From Desulfobacteraceae bacterium (GTDB lineage: Bacteria > Desulfobacterota > Desulfobacteria > Desulfobacterales > Desulfobacteraceae), in assembly GCA_004796375.1 (NCBI GenBank), contig QZLA01000106.1, positions 1-51,467 on the forward strand: a stretch of DNA of 51,467 nucleotides. The letters run 5' to 3'. This document shows, in pieces, positions 9,412-18,101 of the stretch (its first letter is position 1; each line of letters opens with the position of its first letter). The position numbers and the translations under genes are program-made. The notes under the pieces are model-generated. The model saw only the letters and a list, made by a program, of their open reading frames with translations, did not search any database and was not told the origin of the DNA.

Positions 9412-10902
9412 CTACTTCTGGTGGTCCCGGTCCAGGTGAAAATTGATCCAGGAGGAGGTCTGGTTCAGCTCCCAGTTTCTGGGTGGAACCTTGTCCTCCA
9501 GAAAGTGATCCAGCCGGCCTGCATGTTCCAGCCGGCGAAACGCCCGGATCCAGATGCAGTCTTTTTCGGGGTATACCTCACAGCTGCCGTCCCGGCTGCC
9601 GCCGCAGGGCCCGTTGCGTGTATGCTTGGGGCACTGGGATTCCGGGCACAGGAATGCCGCATGCTGGATCCCGCAATCCCCGCAGCTCTGGCAGGACAGC
9701 AGGGCGCCTTTCATGGGGTCCTCCATGCAGCGCTTCAGGATCCAGGTTTTATCATGGGTGTCGAGAAAGCGGGCAAATTTCCGGTGAAACGGTGCCAGGG
9801 CGTTTTCCTTGTCAAAGAAGAGATTATGGGCGCTGCGGAGCATGACATACGGCCAGTGCTCGAGCACCTGCTCTTTAATTCCGGGTTTGCGGCCCGGATT
9901 GTCCTCATCCGAAGTGACCCGGTCATAACAGTAGTAGACCTGCTTTTCCTTTGCGGCAAACTCAGTCATATACTGGGGCCAGTCATCTTCAATTTCCTCC
10001 ATGCGGTCAAGAATCCTGGCAATGGTTCTGAAACTTTTATGCACACCCCCGATATGTATCCCCCGGTATCCAAACCCCTTGAGCACCACACCCAGGCGGG
10101 CGGCACGCTCGATGGCGGCTTGCAGTCCCTCCCGGGGGGTATGCCACTCTTCGACCACCTTTTCATACAGGGGATCAGACACATAGGCACCCGGAACCCG
10201 TCCGCGGTTCATGGCCCTGGCCGCTCTCGGACTGAGCAGGTACACCGATCCCATCACCGGGACATGACTGTTTTTCTCATTGTGGTGACGGATCAGTTCG
10301 TTGAACTTGTTGATATCATAGCCGAGCTGGGTGATCACAAAGGCAGCGCCCTCTTCGATTTTTCTGTCCAGCTTTTTATACTGGGCCATGCATTCCGATC
10401 GCAGTGATTTGAACGGGGAGACCCCACATCCGGTGAAAAAGGGTTCCGGGTCACCCGATGCGATCAGGCGTTCACTGAGCCCCTGCATCATGCGGGTCAA
10501 CAGGACCGAGTCCAGGTCAAACACCGGTGTGCCTCTGCCGCCGAATCCCTTGCCGCTGTAGTCACCGGTCAGGCATAGAATATTCTTCATTCCCATGCGG
10601 GCCAGCTGCAGGGCCCGGCTCTCCATGCCCACCCGGTTGGTGTCCCTGCAGGTAAAGTGAACGATCACATCCAGGCCGTGCCTGAAAATTTCATATCCCA
10701 GAACATCCGGAGACAGGGACGGGTTGCCGCCGGGATTGTCAGTGATGGACACGGCTGAAACCCGGCCGTCGGCAAAGGCGTCCTTTGCAATTCCCACCAG
10801 TGTGTCCGTGCTTCGACCGAAGGATTCCCGTCCCGGCACCAGCTCAATGGTCACGACAAAATTGTTGGGATTCATCAACTCATCATTAAATATACGAAGC
10901 AT
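9412..10902 (-). CDS. metF: Methylenetetrahydrofolate reductase with MetV-type zinc domain
   Basis: The 496-residue protein has an N-terminal MetF TIM-barrel (about 1-300; VTIELVPGRE at the start, SITDNPGG, CLTGDY, and GAAFVITQLGYD in the barrel). The C-terminal extension (about 310-496) holds a cysteine cluster with CQSCGDCGIQ, CPESQCPKH and GPCGGSRDGSCEV, the pattern of the MTHFR_C/MetV domain. The enzyme reduces methylene-tetrahydrofolate to methyl-tetrahydrofolate. In sulfate reducers using the Wood-Ljungdahl pathway, MetF-MetV types act in that route, and the fused form suggests this over simple methionine supply. The ATG at 10902 follows AGGAG with 7-base spacing. A second, shorter MetF-family protein lies at 18102-18923. 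Confidence 0.88.
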   Translation of the reverse strand: MLRIFNDELMNPNNFVVTIELVPGRESFGRSTDTLVGIAKDAFADGRVSAVSITDNPGGNPSLSPDVLGYEIFRHGLDVIVHFTCRDTNRVGMESRALQLARMGMKNILCLTGDYSGKGFGGRGTPVFDLDSVLLTRMMQGLSERLIASGDPEPFFTGCGVSPFKSLRSECMAQYKKLDRKIEEGAAFVITQLGYDINKFNELIRHHNEKNSHVPVMGSVYLLSPRAARAMNRGRVPGAYVSDPLYEKVVEEWHTPREGLQAAIERAARLGVVLKGFGYRGIHIGGVHKSFRTIARILDRMEEIEDDWPQYMTEFAAKEKQVYYCYDRVTSDEDNPGRKPGIKEQVLEHWPYVMLRSAHNLFFDKENALAPFHRKFARFLDTHDKTWILKRCMEDPMKGALLSCQSCGDCGIQHAAFLCPESQCPKHTRNGPCGGSRDGSCEVYPEKDCIWIRAFRRLEHAGRLDHFLEDKVPPRNWELNQTSSWINFHLDRDHQK

Positions 10903-10950
10903 GGGTTATCTCCTGGAATGGGTACTATATTTTTATGACCTTAACCTGTT

Positions 10951-10979
10951 TATCTAGAGAATACATTGATCTGAGTCAA
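10951..10979 (-). promoter_or_regulatory. Candidate sigma70-type promoter for metF
   Basis: On the minus strand TTGACT (10974-10979), 17-base spacer, TAGATA (10951-10956), about 50 bases upstream of the metF start. The -35 is close to consensus and the -10 is weaker. Confidence 0.45.
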
Positions 10980-11041
10980 GAATAATCTGGTTTGAGCCAT
11001 CACGGCCCATCAAATCATGGCCGTCCTTTGATCTTTTAATC

Positions 11042-11070
11042 TTGACAGGTTCCCGGCGGCCTTGTATTTT
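11042..11070 (+). promoter_or_regulatory. Candidate sigma70-type promoter for the secreted repeat protein
   Basis: A consensus TTGACA (11042-11047) is followed after exactly 17 bases by TATTTT (11065-11070). The implied leader is about 130 bases and contains the GGCCGGC/GCCGGCC hairpin. Confidence 0.5.
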
Positions 11071-11209
11071 TTTTGGGGTAACTATTGATATAAATCATAA
11101 CAAAGCATCATTCATTGACATCAGATCGTAACACAACTTCGCGGCCGGCCGGGTTTAATATGCCGGCCCATGACAGGTGGCCCACCGCCTGAACCTTTAG
11201 GGGAGAACC

Positions 11210-13285
11210 ATGAAAAAACTGTTAATTATATTTATTTTCCTTTGTGGCATCACAAGCAGTGCACTGGGCGCTGTGGACGACTATGTGGGGACATGGAGCG
11301 GTACATACAGCGGGGCTGACTCGGGAACCTGGATGGCGGTGATTGAGAATACGGGTAATGTAAAAATGCTCTTCCATTCCAGTACCGACAATGAAATGGA
11401 CGGCAGCGACGGCTATGATGTCAGTGAAAGCGGTTCCCTTACCGCCATTACCGAAATCAACAGCGGTGTGGTCAACCTCCAGTTCACTGCCGGAGGGACT
11501 GCGACCGGAACCTATGTCATGGGGCTTGGGGCGGGGACCCTCACCGCCACCCGTCAGACGGCAACGGCACCATATGTGGGCACCTATAATGGTACCATGA
11601 CCGGCATTGACAGCGGGACATGGAGCATTTATATCGACGATACCGGTTATATTTCAGGAACCGGGGTATCAAACGGGTTCGGGGCGTATTCCGTCGAGGG
11701 TGCCGTGGACAATACCGGCAATGTTCTGGCATATACCACCCTGGATGCAGGGCTCTATGGAACCATCACCGGGCCGAACATTTCCGGCAGCTGGCTGGAT
11801 GAGTTCGTGACCCTCGGGGGAACCTTTTCCGGTACCCGTCAAACCACGGGAATCAAGACCTGGTATGCGGACACGGACATGGATGGGTACGGGGATCCCC
11901 TGGTCTCTGTTGAAGCAGCGACCCAGCCGGCCGGTTATGTTGAAAACAGTGACGATTGCGATGATTCCGATGCCAGTATCAATCCGGGTGCCCAGGATAT
12001 CCCCAATGACGCCATCGACCAGAACTGCAATGGATTTGATGCCTGGCAGAATCTGTACTATCCCCATATTGCCAGCAACAGCAAGTGGGGAACAGAAATC
12101 TGCGTAATCAATACCTCAGAGGTACTGCCTTTAAGCGGAGAGTTCCGGGCATTTTCAAATGACGGCACCCTGGTGGGACGGGTGAGTGCCAGCCTGAATC
12201 CAAAGGGGCGTAAAAGCCTGATCGTTGGTGCGGCTTTCACCAATGCTTCCAATATCGGGTATGTGATTTTTGAGTCCAATATCCCCAATGTGTCCGGTTA
12301 TCTCAAATTCTACCGGACCGGGATATACCGGGTCGCCATCCCTGCCACCACCGATGTGAATACGGGCGATATCTATATTTCCCATATTGCCTCCAATGCC
12401 AAGTGGTGGACCGGCATCAGCATCCTGAACACCACCGGGGATGCCAAAACCCTGACCATTGAGTTCGACAATGGTGCCACCAAAACCGTCAGCCTGGCAG
12501 CATGGGAGCACAAGGTATTCAGTATAAAAAGCCTGTTCTCAGGGGTTGCCCAGACCGCCATCAAGTCTGCTGTGATTAAAAACGGGAGCGGAACCGTGGG
12601 GCTTGAGCTGTTCGGCAGCAACCAGGGTTCAGGCAACAATTACCTGAGCGGTATCCTGCTCAGGGATGATACCACGACCAGTCTGTACTATCCCCATATT
12701 GCAAAGTATGAGACCTGGTGGACCGGGATAGCCGCATATAATCCCTCTTCCACACCCGCGATATTGACCATAACACCTTATAACAGCAGCGGTAATGCCC
12801 TTTCCAACCAGGTGGTAACGGTGCAGGGAAAGAAAAAATACTTTGGATCCGCCCAGGGCCTGAATTTTCCCAACGGATCGGCCTGGTTTAAGATTTCCGC
12901 CTCCAGTGCAGTAACCGGATTTGAGCTGTTCGGCAAGGATAACGGGCAGCAGCTCGGCGGCTATACCGGTGTGAATATCAACGGTACCAGCGGCATTTTT
13001 CCAAAGCTGGAGGATGACGGCTGGACCGGGATTGCATTTGTCAATATTGAGAATGCCAACGCAGTGGTTACCATGCGGGCGTATGATGATTCCGGAACCC
13101 TGGTGGGGACCAAGGTCCTGACACTCAGTGCATTTGAAAAGATGGTCGATCAGGCCGAAAACCTGTTCACCATGAGTATTGCCAGTGCCACTTATATCAG
13201 CTATAACTCCACCCGGGAACTTGTCGGTTTTCAGCTCAATGGATCCACGGATGGCATGATGCTGGATGCACTGCCCGGCAGGTAA
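11210..13285 (+). CDS. Secreted repeat protein with MopE-like metal-binding motif
   Basis: The 691-residue protein begins with a signal peptide ([21 protein letters not shown]). Two related beta-rich modules follow, starting near residues 25 and 121 with [16 protein letters not shown] and a shared DSGTW. Residues about 220-276 are Asp-rich: [10 protein letters not shown], then DDCDDSD and INPGAQ ... [11 protein letters not shown], which match the putative metal-binding motif of MopE-like and thrombospondin-type-3-like proteins, probably binding calcium. The rest is four repeats of about 105 residues beginning near 281, 387, 491 and 595 with LYYPHIA-like strands and WWTGI. There is no transmembrane anchor, LPXTG or obvious sorting tag, so it is probably exported to the periplasm or cell surface. 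GGGGAGA precedes the ATG. The function is unknown. Confidence 0.8.
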   Translation: MKKLLIIFIFLCGITSSALGAVDDYVGTWSGTYSGADSGTWMAVIENTGNVKMLFHSSTDNEMDGSDGYDVSESGSLTAITEINSGVVNLQFTAGGTATGTYVMGLGAGTLTATRQTATAPYVGTYNGTMTGIDSGTWSIYIDDTGYISGTGVSNGFGAYSVEGAVDNTGNVLAYTTLDAGLYGTITGPNISGSWLDEFVTLGGTFSGTRQTTGIKTWYADTDMDGYGDPLVSVEAATQPAGYVENSDDCDDSDASINPGAQDIPNDAIDQNCNGFDAWQNLYYPHIASNSKWGTEICVINTSEVLPLSGEFRAFSNDGTLVGRVSASLNPKGRKSLIVGAAFTNASNIGYVIFESNIPNVSGYLKFYRTGIYRVAIPATTDVNTGDIYISHIASNAKWWTGISILNTTGDAKTLTIEFDNGATKTVSLAAWEHKVFSIKSLFSGVAQTAIKSAVIKNGSGTVGLELFGSNQGSGNNYLSGILLRDDTTTSLYYPHIAKYETWWTGIAAYNPSSTPAILTITPYNSSGNALSNQVVTVQGKKKYFGSAQGLNFPNGSAWFKISASSAVTGFELFGKDNGQQLGGYTGVNINGTSGIFPKLEDDGWTGIAFVNIENANAVVTMRAYDDSGTLVGTKVLTLSAFEKMVDQAENLFTMSIASATYISYNSTRELVGFQLNGSTDGMMLDALPGR
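12052..13285 (+). repeat. Four in-frame tandem repeats of about 310 bases inside the secreted protein gene
   Basis: The repeats begin near 12052, 12370, 12682 and 12990. The first and third share an exact 21-base identity (12052-12072 and 12682-12702) encoding the LYYPHIA start. The second and fourth are more diverged at DNA level but keep the HIA/WWTGI or GWTGI protein pattern. Confidence 0.6.
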
Positions 13286-13350
13286 CCCAAAGGAACTACA
13301 GGTCTCCTTGCTTGACTTTGGATCTGTTTTTATTTAAGAGTCTGATAACA

Positions 13351-13372
13351 GGGTCCGGTGGATACCGGGCCC
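13351..13372 (+). terminator. Weak terminator-like hairpin after the secreted protein gene
   Basis: GGGTCCGGT (13351-13359) pairs with ACCGGGCCC (13364-13372), 9 bp with one G-T wobble and a 4-base loop. It is followed by TTAACTTAAC rather than a T-run, so intrinsic termination is uncertain. Confidence 0.3.
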
Positions 13373-13400
13373 TTAACTTAACCGTAAAATAAAATGGATC

Positions 13401-14339
13401 ATGCCCAAGGAGATCACCCACTGGATCCTTGCGGATCGCCTGAAGCGGATACTGCCGCCGGACTCGTTGTTTTTCAGACCTGTTCGAAGATATCCCCAAT
13501 TGTTTTTAACCGGGGCTGTTGCACCGGACACCCCCTACAATTACGCGGCCGGACCCCGTGCCGAAAAGATCCAGTGCCTGAGCAATCCCCTCCACGGCAT
13601 TGGCAGCAGCTGCCTTTCTCCTGTACTTGATCTTTTGAAAAAAGAAGATGGGGATGAGGTGACCCTGGCATTTTCTGCCGGGGTGGTCAGCCATATTATG
13701 GCAGATACGGCATTTCATCCCCTGGTCGGATATTATTCCGGCCTGGGCGGAATTCATGCCGGGGCCAATACCCGTCACCGGCTCATTGAGACCGGAATGG
13801 ACTATTTTTTTATCAGAGACTGCAGTCATGACTATTCAAAATCACTTTTCCGGATGACCGGGCAGATGGAGATCGGAACAGACCAATTGCTGGATCTTAT
13901 GGGGGCACTTTTCCGCGTGACCCGTACCGCCGATAAGAGATTTATCAGGGGGGCGCTTCACTGCCACCGGTTTTTTCAGTATCTTTTCCGGTCCAGGAGC
14001 GCCTACCGCATCTTTCATTTTTTTCATACCCGGGGACTGATGGTGCCGTCCCGTGTGGATGCCCTGTTTTATCCAGTAAAATTGGGCAGCCGCATTCGAT
14101 TTTTTGAGCAGGAATTCACATATCAGGATCCTTATACAGGAGAAAAGTGCCGTTCAACCATGGACCGCCTTGCCGTATCAGCCGTGGACAATGCCGCCCG
14201 GGTGCTTGACATCATTGAGCAAAGCAGCGTTGTGCAGGGCGGCAATAACCCCGTAAAGGGTCAGGTGCTGAACCACCCGGATCTGCCGCTGATCCGTCCC
14301 GGATATTCCAAGGAACGCTTTCAATGGGTCATGTCATGA
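13401..14339 (+). CDS. Zinc-dependent phospholipase C-family protein
   Basis: The 312-residue protein has the family's usual start (MPKEITHW), then GAVAPDTPYN and, near residues 90-110, AFSAGVVSHIMADTAFHPLV, in which His and Asp residues supply zinc ligands. This matches the bacterial zinc-dependent phospholipase C/S1-P1-like family (PF00882), often annotated only as hypothetical. There is no signal peptide, which is unusual for a secreted phospholipase and suggests an intracellular hydrolase. No Shine-Dalgarno sequence is seen before the ATG. Its end overlaps the next gene by 16 bases (4 bases if that gene starts at 14336), so the two are translationally coupled. The substrate is unknown. 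Confidence 0.72.
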   Translation: MPKEITHWILADRLKRILPPDSLFFRPVRRYPQLFLTGAVAPDTPYNYAAGPRAEKIQCLSNPLHGIGSSCLSPVLDLLKKEDGDEVTLAFSAGVVSHIMADTAFHPLVGYYSGLGGIHAGANTRHRLIETGMDYFFIRDCSHDYSKSLFRMTGQMEIGTDQLLDLMGALFRVTRTADKRFIRGALHCHRFFQYLFRSRSAYRIFHFFHTRGLMVPSRVDALFYPVKLGSRIRFFEQEFTYQDPYTGEKCRSTMDRLAVSAVDNAARVLDIIEQSSVVQGGNNPVKGQVLNHPDLPLIRPGYSKERFQWVMS

Positions 14340-15649
14340 AACACACAGGCGAAGATAAAAAGGCGATTTTTGGCTGGGTCATGTTCGACTTTGCCAATTC
14401 TGCCTATACCACGCTGGTGGTCACATTCATCTATGCCACCTATTATGTGAAGGCCATCGCTCCTGATGAAATTACAGGCACGGCGCTATGGTCCCGGGGG
14501 GTAACCGTCACGGCCCTGTCCGTGGCCCTGCTCTCTCCGATCCTCGGCACCCTGGCAGACCAGGGCGGGTTGCGTAAACCCTTTCTGATGATCAGCACGG
14601 CCATGGCGATACTGGGATCAGTGGCTCTGTATATTTTCAAACCCGGTCAGGCCTTGTGGGCGCTGGCTGCGTTTGTGATTTCCAATATTGCGTTTGAACT
14701 GACCAATGTGTTCTACAACGCGTTTTTACCGGGAATCACCCCAAAGGAAAAGATCGGGCGGATATCCGGCCTGGGCTGGGGCGTTGGGTATGTGGGCGGC
14801 CTTCTGGCCATGGTGCTGGCCCTGTTCGGGTTCATCAATCCCGAGGTCCCCTGGTTTGGGTTCGAAAAAGCGGCCGGAGAGAATGTGAGGGCCACCAACC
14901 TTCTGGTGGCGGCATGGTTTCTGGTGTTTTCCCTGCCCATGTTCCTGTTTGTCAGGGATAAACCGCTTTCAGACCGGGGACCCGGCATAAACACCAGAGG
15001 GATGACACTGGTTCGCAAAAGCCTGCAGGATATGCGCGACACCTTTACAGAGGTGCGAAAGTACCGTGAAATTGTCAAATTCCTGATCGCGCGTCTGGTA
15101 TACAATGACGGCTTGGTAACCATTTTTGCATTCGGCGGCATCTACGCCGCCGGAACATTCGGGTTTACCTTCAAGGAAATCATGGTGTTCGGGATCGTGT
15201 TGAACGTCTGTGCAGGGTTCGGGGCCATGGTCATGGGGGTACTTGATGACCGGCTGGGGGGAAAGCGGACCATTCAGATCAGCAACGTCGTATTGGGCGT
15301 TGCTTCCTTTATTGCAGTGATTGCACCCAACCCGGCGGTCTTCTGGATATCCGGAATATTGATCGGTCTGTTCTCCGGCCCCAATCAATCTGCGAGCCGG
15401 TCACTGCTGGGGCGGCTGGTACCCCGGGAGAAGGAAAATCAGTTTTTCGGTTTCTTTGCGTTTTCAGGGAAACTCACCGCGTTTGCCGGGCCCATGCTGC
15501 TGGGTCTGCTAACCCAGGTATTCGGTTCTCAACGGGCCGGTGTAGGGGTGGTGGTGATATTTTTTATCATCGGCGGTATCCTTTTGACCCGTGTGGATGA
15601 AAAAGCCGGTATCCGTGCCGCTGGGCAGGAGATTCAAAAAGGCGTATGA
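14324..15649 (+). CDS. UMF1/Atg22-like major facilitator transporter
   Basis: The 441-residue protein has about twelve hydrophobic segments and the family signature GWVMFDFANSAYTTLVVTF near residues 17-35, typical of UMF1 proteins, which resemble the yeast vacuolar effluxer Atg22. A start at 14324 is supported by AAGGA at 14310-14314; the alternative at 14336 would give an ATGA overlap with the upstream stop. It overlaps mntP downstream by ATGA at 15646-15649. Bacterial substrates of this family are mostly unknown; Atg22 exports amino acids. It forms one operon with the phospholipase-like gene and MntP. Confidence 0.82.
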   Translation: MGHVMKHTGEDKKAIFGWVMFDFANSAYTTLVVTFIYATYYVKAIAPDEITGTALWSRGVTVTALSVALLSPILGTLADQGGLRKPFLMISTAMAILGSVALYIFKPGQALWALAAFVISNIAFELTNVFYNAFLPGITPKEKIGRISGLGWGVGYVGGLLAMVLALFGFINPEVPWFGFEKAAGENVRATNLLVAAWFLVFSLPMFLFVRDKPLSDRGPGINTRGMTLVRKSLQDMRDTFTEVRKYREIVKFLIARLVYNDGLVTIFAFGGIYAAGTFGFTFKEIMVFGIVLNVCAGFGAMVMGVLDDRLGGKRTIQISNVVLGVASFIAVIAPNPAVFWISGILIGLFSGPNQSASRSLLGRLVPREKENQFFGFFAFSGKLTAFAGPMLLGLLTQVFGSQRAGVGVVVIFFIIGGILLTRVDEKAGIRAAGQEIQKGV

Positions 15650-16197
15650 CCGCTTATGAGATGATAATGGTTGCCGCCGGCCTGGCCATGGATGCGGCAG
15701 CCGTTTCACTGGCTGCCGCAGCAGCAGGATATGCAAAGGATAAACGGGCCATATTTCGCTTAAGTTTCCATTTTGGACTGTTTCAGTTCATGATGCCGGT
15801 TGCCGGATGGTTCTCGGGTGTTTATTTTGTACAGTATATCAGCCGGTACAATCATTGGGTTGCATTCGGGCTCCTGGGATTTGTGGGTGCACGAATGATA
15901 TGGTCCGGGGTGAATCCGGTCGAGGAGGACCAGAAGAGCGATCCCTCAAGGGGCATGACACTGGTCATGCTGAGCGTGGCGACCAGTATCGATGCCCTGG
16001 CTGTTGGATTGAGCCTGGCCATGATCGGTGTTAATATATGGTACCCCAGTGTGATGATCGGGATGATCACGGCCATGTTCTCACTGGCTGCCATTGCATT
16101 GGGAAAACGAGTGGGTGCTCTTGCCGGGCATCGAATGGAAATCATCGGCGGGATAATCCTTTTGGGTATCGGGATAAAAATACTTCTTTCACACTAA
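15646..16197 (+). CDS. mntP: Manganese efflux pump MntP
   Basis: The 183-residue membrane protein is a standard-length MntP (YebN). It has two related halves with the family motifs AMDAAAVSL (Asp16) and ATSIDALAVG, which carry the conserved aspartates needed for manganese export, and about six transmembrane helices. Its start overlaps the stop of the preceding transporter (ATGA), implying coupled translation. In other bacteria mntP is often controlled by a Mn-responsive riboswitch (yybP-ykoY) or MntR. Because it sits inside a transcription unit here, no separate leader is available for that. Confidence 0.88.
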   Translation: MTAYEMIMVAAGLAMDAAAVSLAAAAAGYAKDKRAIFRLSFHFGLFQFMMPVAGWFSGVYFVQYISRYNHWVAFGLLGFVGARMIWSGVNPVEEDQKSDPSRGMTLVMLSVATSIDALAVGLSLAMIGVNIWYPSVMIGMITAMFSLAAIALGKRVGALAGHRMEIIGGIILLGIGIKILLSH

Positions 16198-16214
16198 CCA
16201 TGGAGACGTAGCCA

Positions 16215-16826
16215 ATGGCAAAATATTCCGGTGTGAATCATCTGGCAATGGTGACTGCCGATATGGATGAAACCATACGGTACTGGAGAGATCTCTTAGG
16301 AATGCCCCTGGTGGCCAGCTTGGGAAGAAAAGGGTTCCGGCACTATTTTTTTGAATTGTCCGATCAGGACATGATCGCTTTTTTTGAGTGGCCCGGGGTG
16401 ACCCGGATCGATATCAAGGACCATGGCGTTCCCCAGGCGGGGCCTTTGGCCTTTGATCACCTGTCCATCGGTGTTGAAAGTAAAGAGGACCTGCATGAAT
16501 TGACCCTGAAACTGGATGCTGCCGGGTTCTGGGTGTCTGAAATTATTGATCACGGGTTTATCCTTTCCATCTATACCTTTGATCCCAATAACATCCCCCT
16601 GGAGTTCTCCTGGAATGTGGAGGGGATACATATCCGGAAACACCCCCTGCTGCTGGACAAGCATCCCTCACCGGAAGCGTTGAAAGGGTCTTGGCCTCAG
16701 GCCGGTGCCTGGCCCGATCCAGGAACCGGGGTAAAAAAGGCCCGGGATTTTACAATATACCCCGGCGAGGGTAAGATCTTCAGTGATATGCCCCGGCCCG
16801 GGACGGCCGAAAAGGGAGAGGAGTGA
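16215..16826 (+). CDS. VOC-superfamily (glyoxalase/dioxygenase fold) protein
   Basis: The 203-residue protein has the paired beta-alpha-beta-beta-beta modules of the vicinal oxygen chelate superfamily. The probable metal ligands are His in GVNHLAM (residue 9), His in AFDHLSIG and Glu in NNIPLEFSW. The C-terminal ~45 residues are an extension outside the VOC core. It follows mntP after 17 bases with a GGAGACG ribosome site, and its stop abuts the DUF1330 start. Possible roles are glyoxalase, fosfomycin-type lyase or aromatic dioxygenase; the sequence does not decide which. Confidence 0.75.
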   Translation: MAKYSGVNHLAMVTADMDETIRYWRDLLGMPLVASLGRKGFRHYFFELSDQDMIAFFEWPGVTRIDIKDHGVPQAGPLAFDHLSIGVESKEDLHELTLKLDAAGFWVSEIIDHGFILSIYTFDPNNIPLEFSWNVEGIHIRKHPLLLDKHPSPEALKGSWPQAGAWPDPGTGVKKARDFTIYPGEGKIFSDMPRPGTAEKGEE

Positions 16827-16828
16827 CG

Positions 16829-17128
16829 ATGACGGTGTATTTCAGTGCACAGATACGGATGACAGACCCGGGAATTTATGACCGGTATATTGAACAGGCC
16901 GGCCAGGTATTTAAACAATACAACGGCCGTTACCTGTCAGTGGACAACTCACCGCTGCTGCTTGAGGGGGAATGGGACTATACACGGAGTGTGCTGATCC
17001 GGTTTGACAGCGAAACCGATTTCAAACAATGGTATCACTCTAAGGCGTATCAGGATATCCTCAAGTTCCGCCTCAAGGGGGCGGTGTGTGATTCGATCTT
17101 GATCAAGGGGCTGGATGAAACCGAATAA
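16829..17128 (+). CDS. DUF1330-family small protein
   Basis: A 99-residue protein of the dimeric alpha-beta barrel type, with the DUF1330 pattern: YFSAQIRMTDPGIYDRY at the start, GRYLSVD, a ferredoxin-like strand VLIRFDS and the helix W-Y-H-S-KAYQDI. The ATG at 16829 is preferred because GGGAGAGGAG (16814-16823) lies at good distance; an in-frame GTG at 16823 is inside that site. It is coupled to the VOC gene before it and overlaps the CDF gene after it. The biochemical function of the family is unknown. Confidence 0.78.
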   Translation: MTVYFSAQIRMTDPGIYDRYIEQAGQVFKQYNGRYLSVDNSPLLLEGEWDYTRSVLIRFDSETDFKQWYHSKAYQDILKFRLKGAVCDSILIKGLDETE

Positions 17129-18014
17129 AGCGGACAATGCCCCGGAAGTGATCATACGGCGGGTGACATGGGTGGGTTTGGGCGTCAATCTGTTCCTGTC
17201 TGCGGTCAAGTTCATTGCCGGGTGGATGGGCAGCAGCCAGGCTCTGCTGGCGGATGCCGTGCACTCGCTCTCAGACAGCATCACGGACATTGCCGTGATT
17301 GTCGGGTCCTACTTCTGGTCTGAACCGCCGGACCGGTGTCACCCTCACGGGCACCGCCGGATTGAAACACTGGTGACACTGGCCATTGGCGTGATGATCC
17401 TGTCAGCCGGTATCGGTATTGGCTGGCATGCCATTCAGACCATTCATGAGCAGGGAAGCACCCGGCCCGGATGGCTTGCCCTGGCAGCTTCAGCACTATC
17501 CCTGGTCATCAAGGAGATCCTGTTCAGGTGGACCGACACGGCGGGCAAAAAAATAAAAAGCCCGGCACTGGCTGCAAATGCATGGCATCACCGCCTGGAT
17601 GCGGTCAGCTCCATTCCGGTGTTTCTGGCAGTCGGCGGTACGCTGCTGTTTCCGTCCCTTCGTTTTCTGGATCATATCGGTGCCCTGGTGGTGGCCGTAT
17701 TTATTCTCCAGGCATCCTTCAAGATTCTATGGCCCGGTATTGAAGAGCTGATGGAAAAAGGGGCCTCAAGGCAAGCCCTGGTGGAGATCGAAAGGCTCGT
17801 CACTGAAGAACCTGAAGTGATACAGATTCATCAGGTCCGTACCCGCTACCTGGGGTCGAGATTGAGGCTGGATTTTCATCTGGTGGTGGACGGCGGCCTG
17901 ACTATAAAGCAGGGCCATGATATTGCCGAGAGGGTCAAGCAAAAGCTGCTCAGGGAGATTTCAGACCTTGAAGATGCCATTGTCCATATTGAGCCCCATG
18001 ATCAGGCCCTGTGA
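17115..18014 (+). CDS. Cation diffusion facilitator (CDF) family metal transporter
   Basis: The 299-residue protein has about six transmembrane helices and a C-terminal cytosolic dimerisation domain (about 215-299). The intramembrane site motifs are LLADAVHSLSDSITD (Asp47, Asp54, Asp58) and HHRLDA, placing it in the CDF zinc/iron/manganese efflux family. The His-Asp pattern of the second site leaves metal choice open between Zn, Fe and Mn. The start overlaps the DUF1330 gene end by 14 bases. With mntP it gives this operon two probable divalent metal exporters. Confidence 0.87.
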   Translation: MKPNKADNAPEVIIRRVTWVGLGVNLFLSAVKFIAGWMGSSQALLADAVHSLSDSITDIAVIVGSYFWSEPPDRCHPHGHRRIETLVTLAIGVMILSAGIGIGWHAIQTIHEQGSTRPGWLALAASALSLVIKEILFRWTDTAGKKIKSPALAANAWHHRLDAVSSIPVFLAVGGTLLFPSLRFLDHIGALVVAVFILQASFKILWPGIEELMEKGASRQALVEIERLVTEEPEVIQIHQVRTRYLGSRLRLDFHLVVDGGLTIKQGHDIAERVKQKLLREISDLEDAIVHIEPHDQAL

Positions 18015-18101
18015 GCCGAAGTGTAATTACTTATTACTTCAAAAAAACTAGTTAAAATCGGTTCCTATGCTGCATAATCCATCAAGATCAGGAGGTGGCC
18101 C

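Larger units (their letters stand above)
10903..11209. other. Intergenic region between divergent metF and the secreted-protein gene
   Basis: This 307-base gap holds no gene. It carries one promoter candidate in each direction (10951-10979 minus, 11042-11070 plus). A perfect 7-bp inverted repeat (GGCCGGC at 11143-11149, GCCGGCC at 11162-11168) would form a hairpin in the leader of the plus-strand gene. I see no recognisable riboswitch. Confidence 0.5.

Noticed and set aside
9421-10407. Long plus-strand open frame (328 codons) opposite metF
   Set aside because: The metF protein has clear family motifs throughout; the opposing frame has no ribosome site and an amino acid make-up typical of antisense frames in GC-rich codons.
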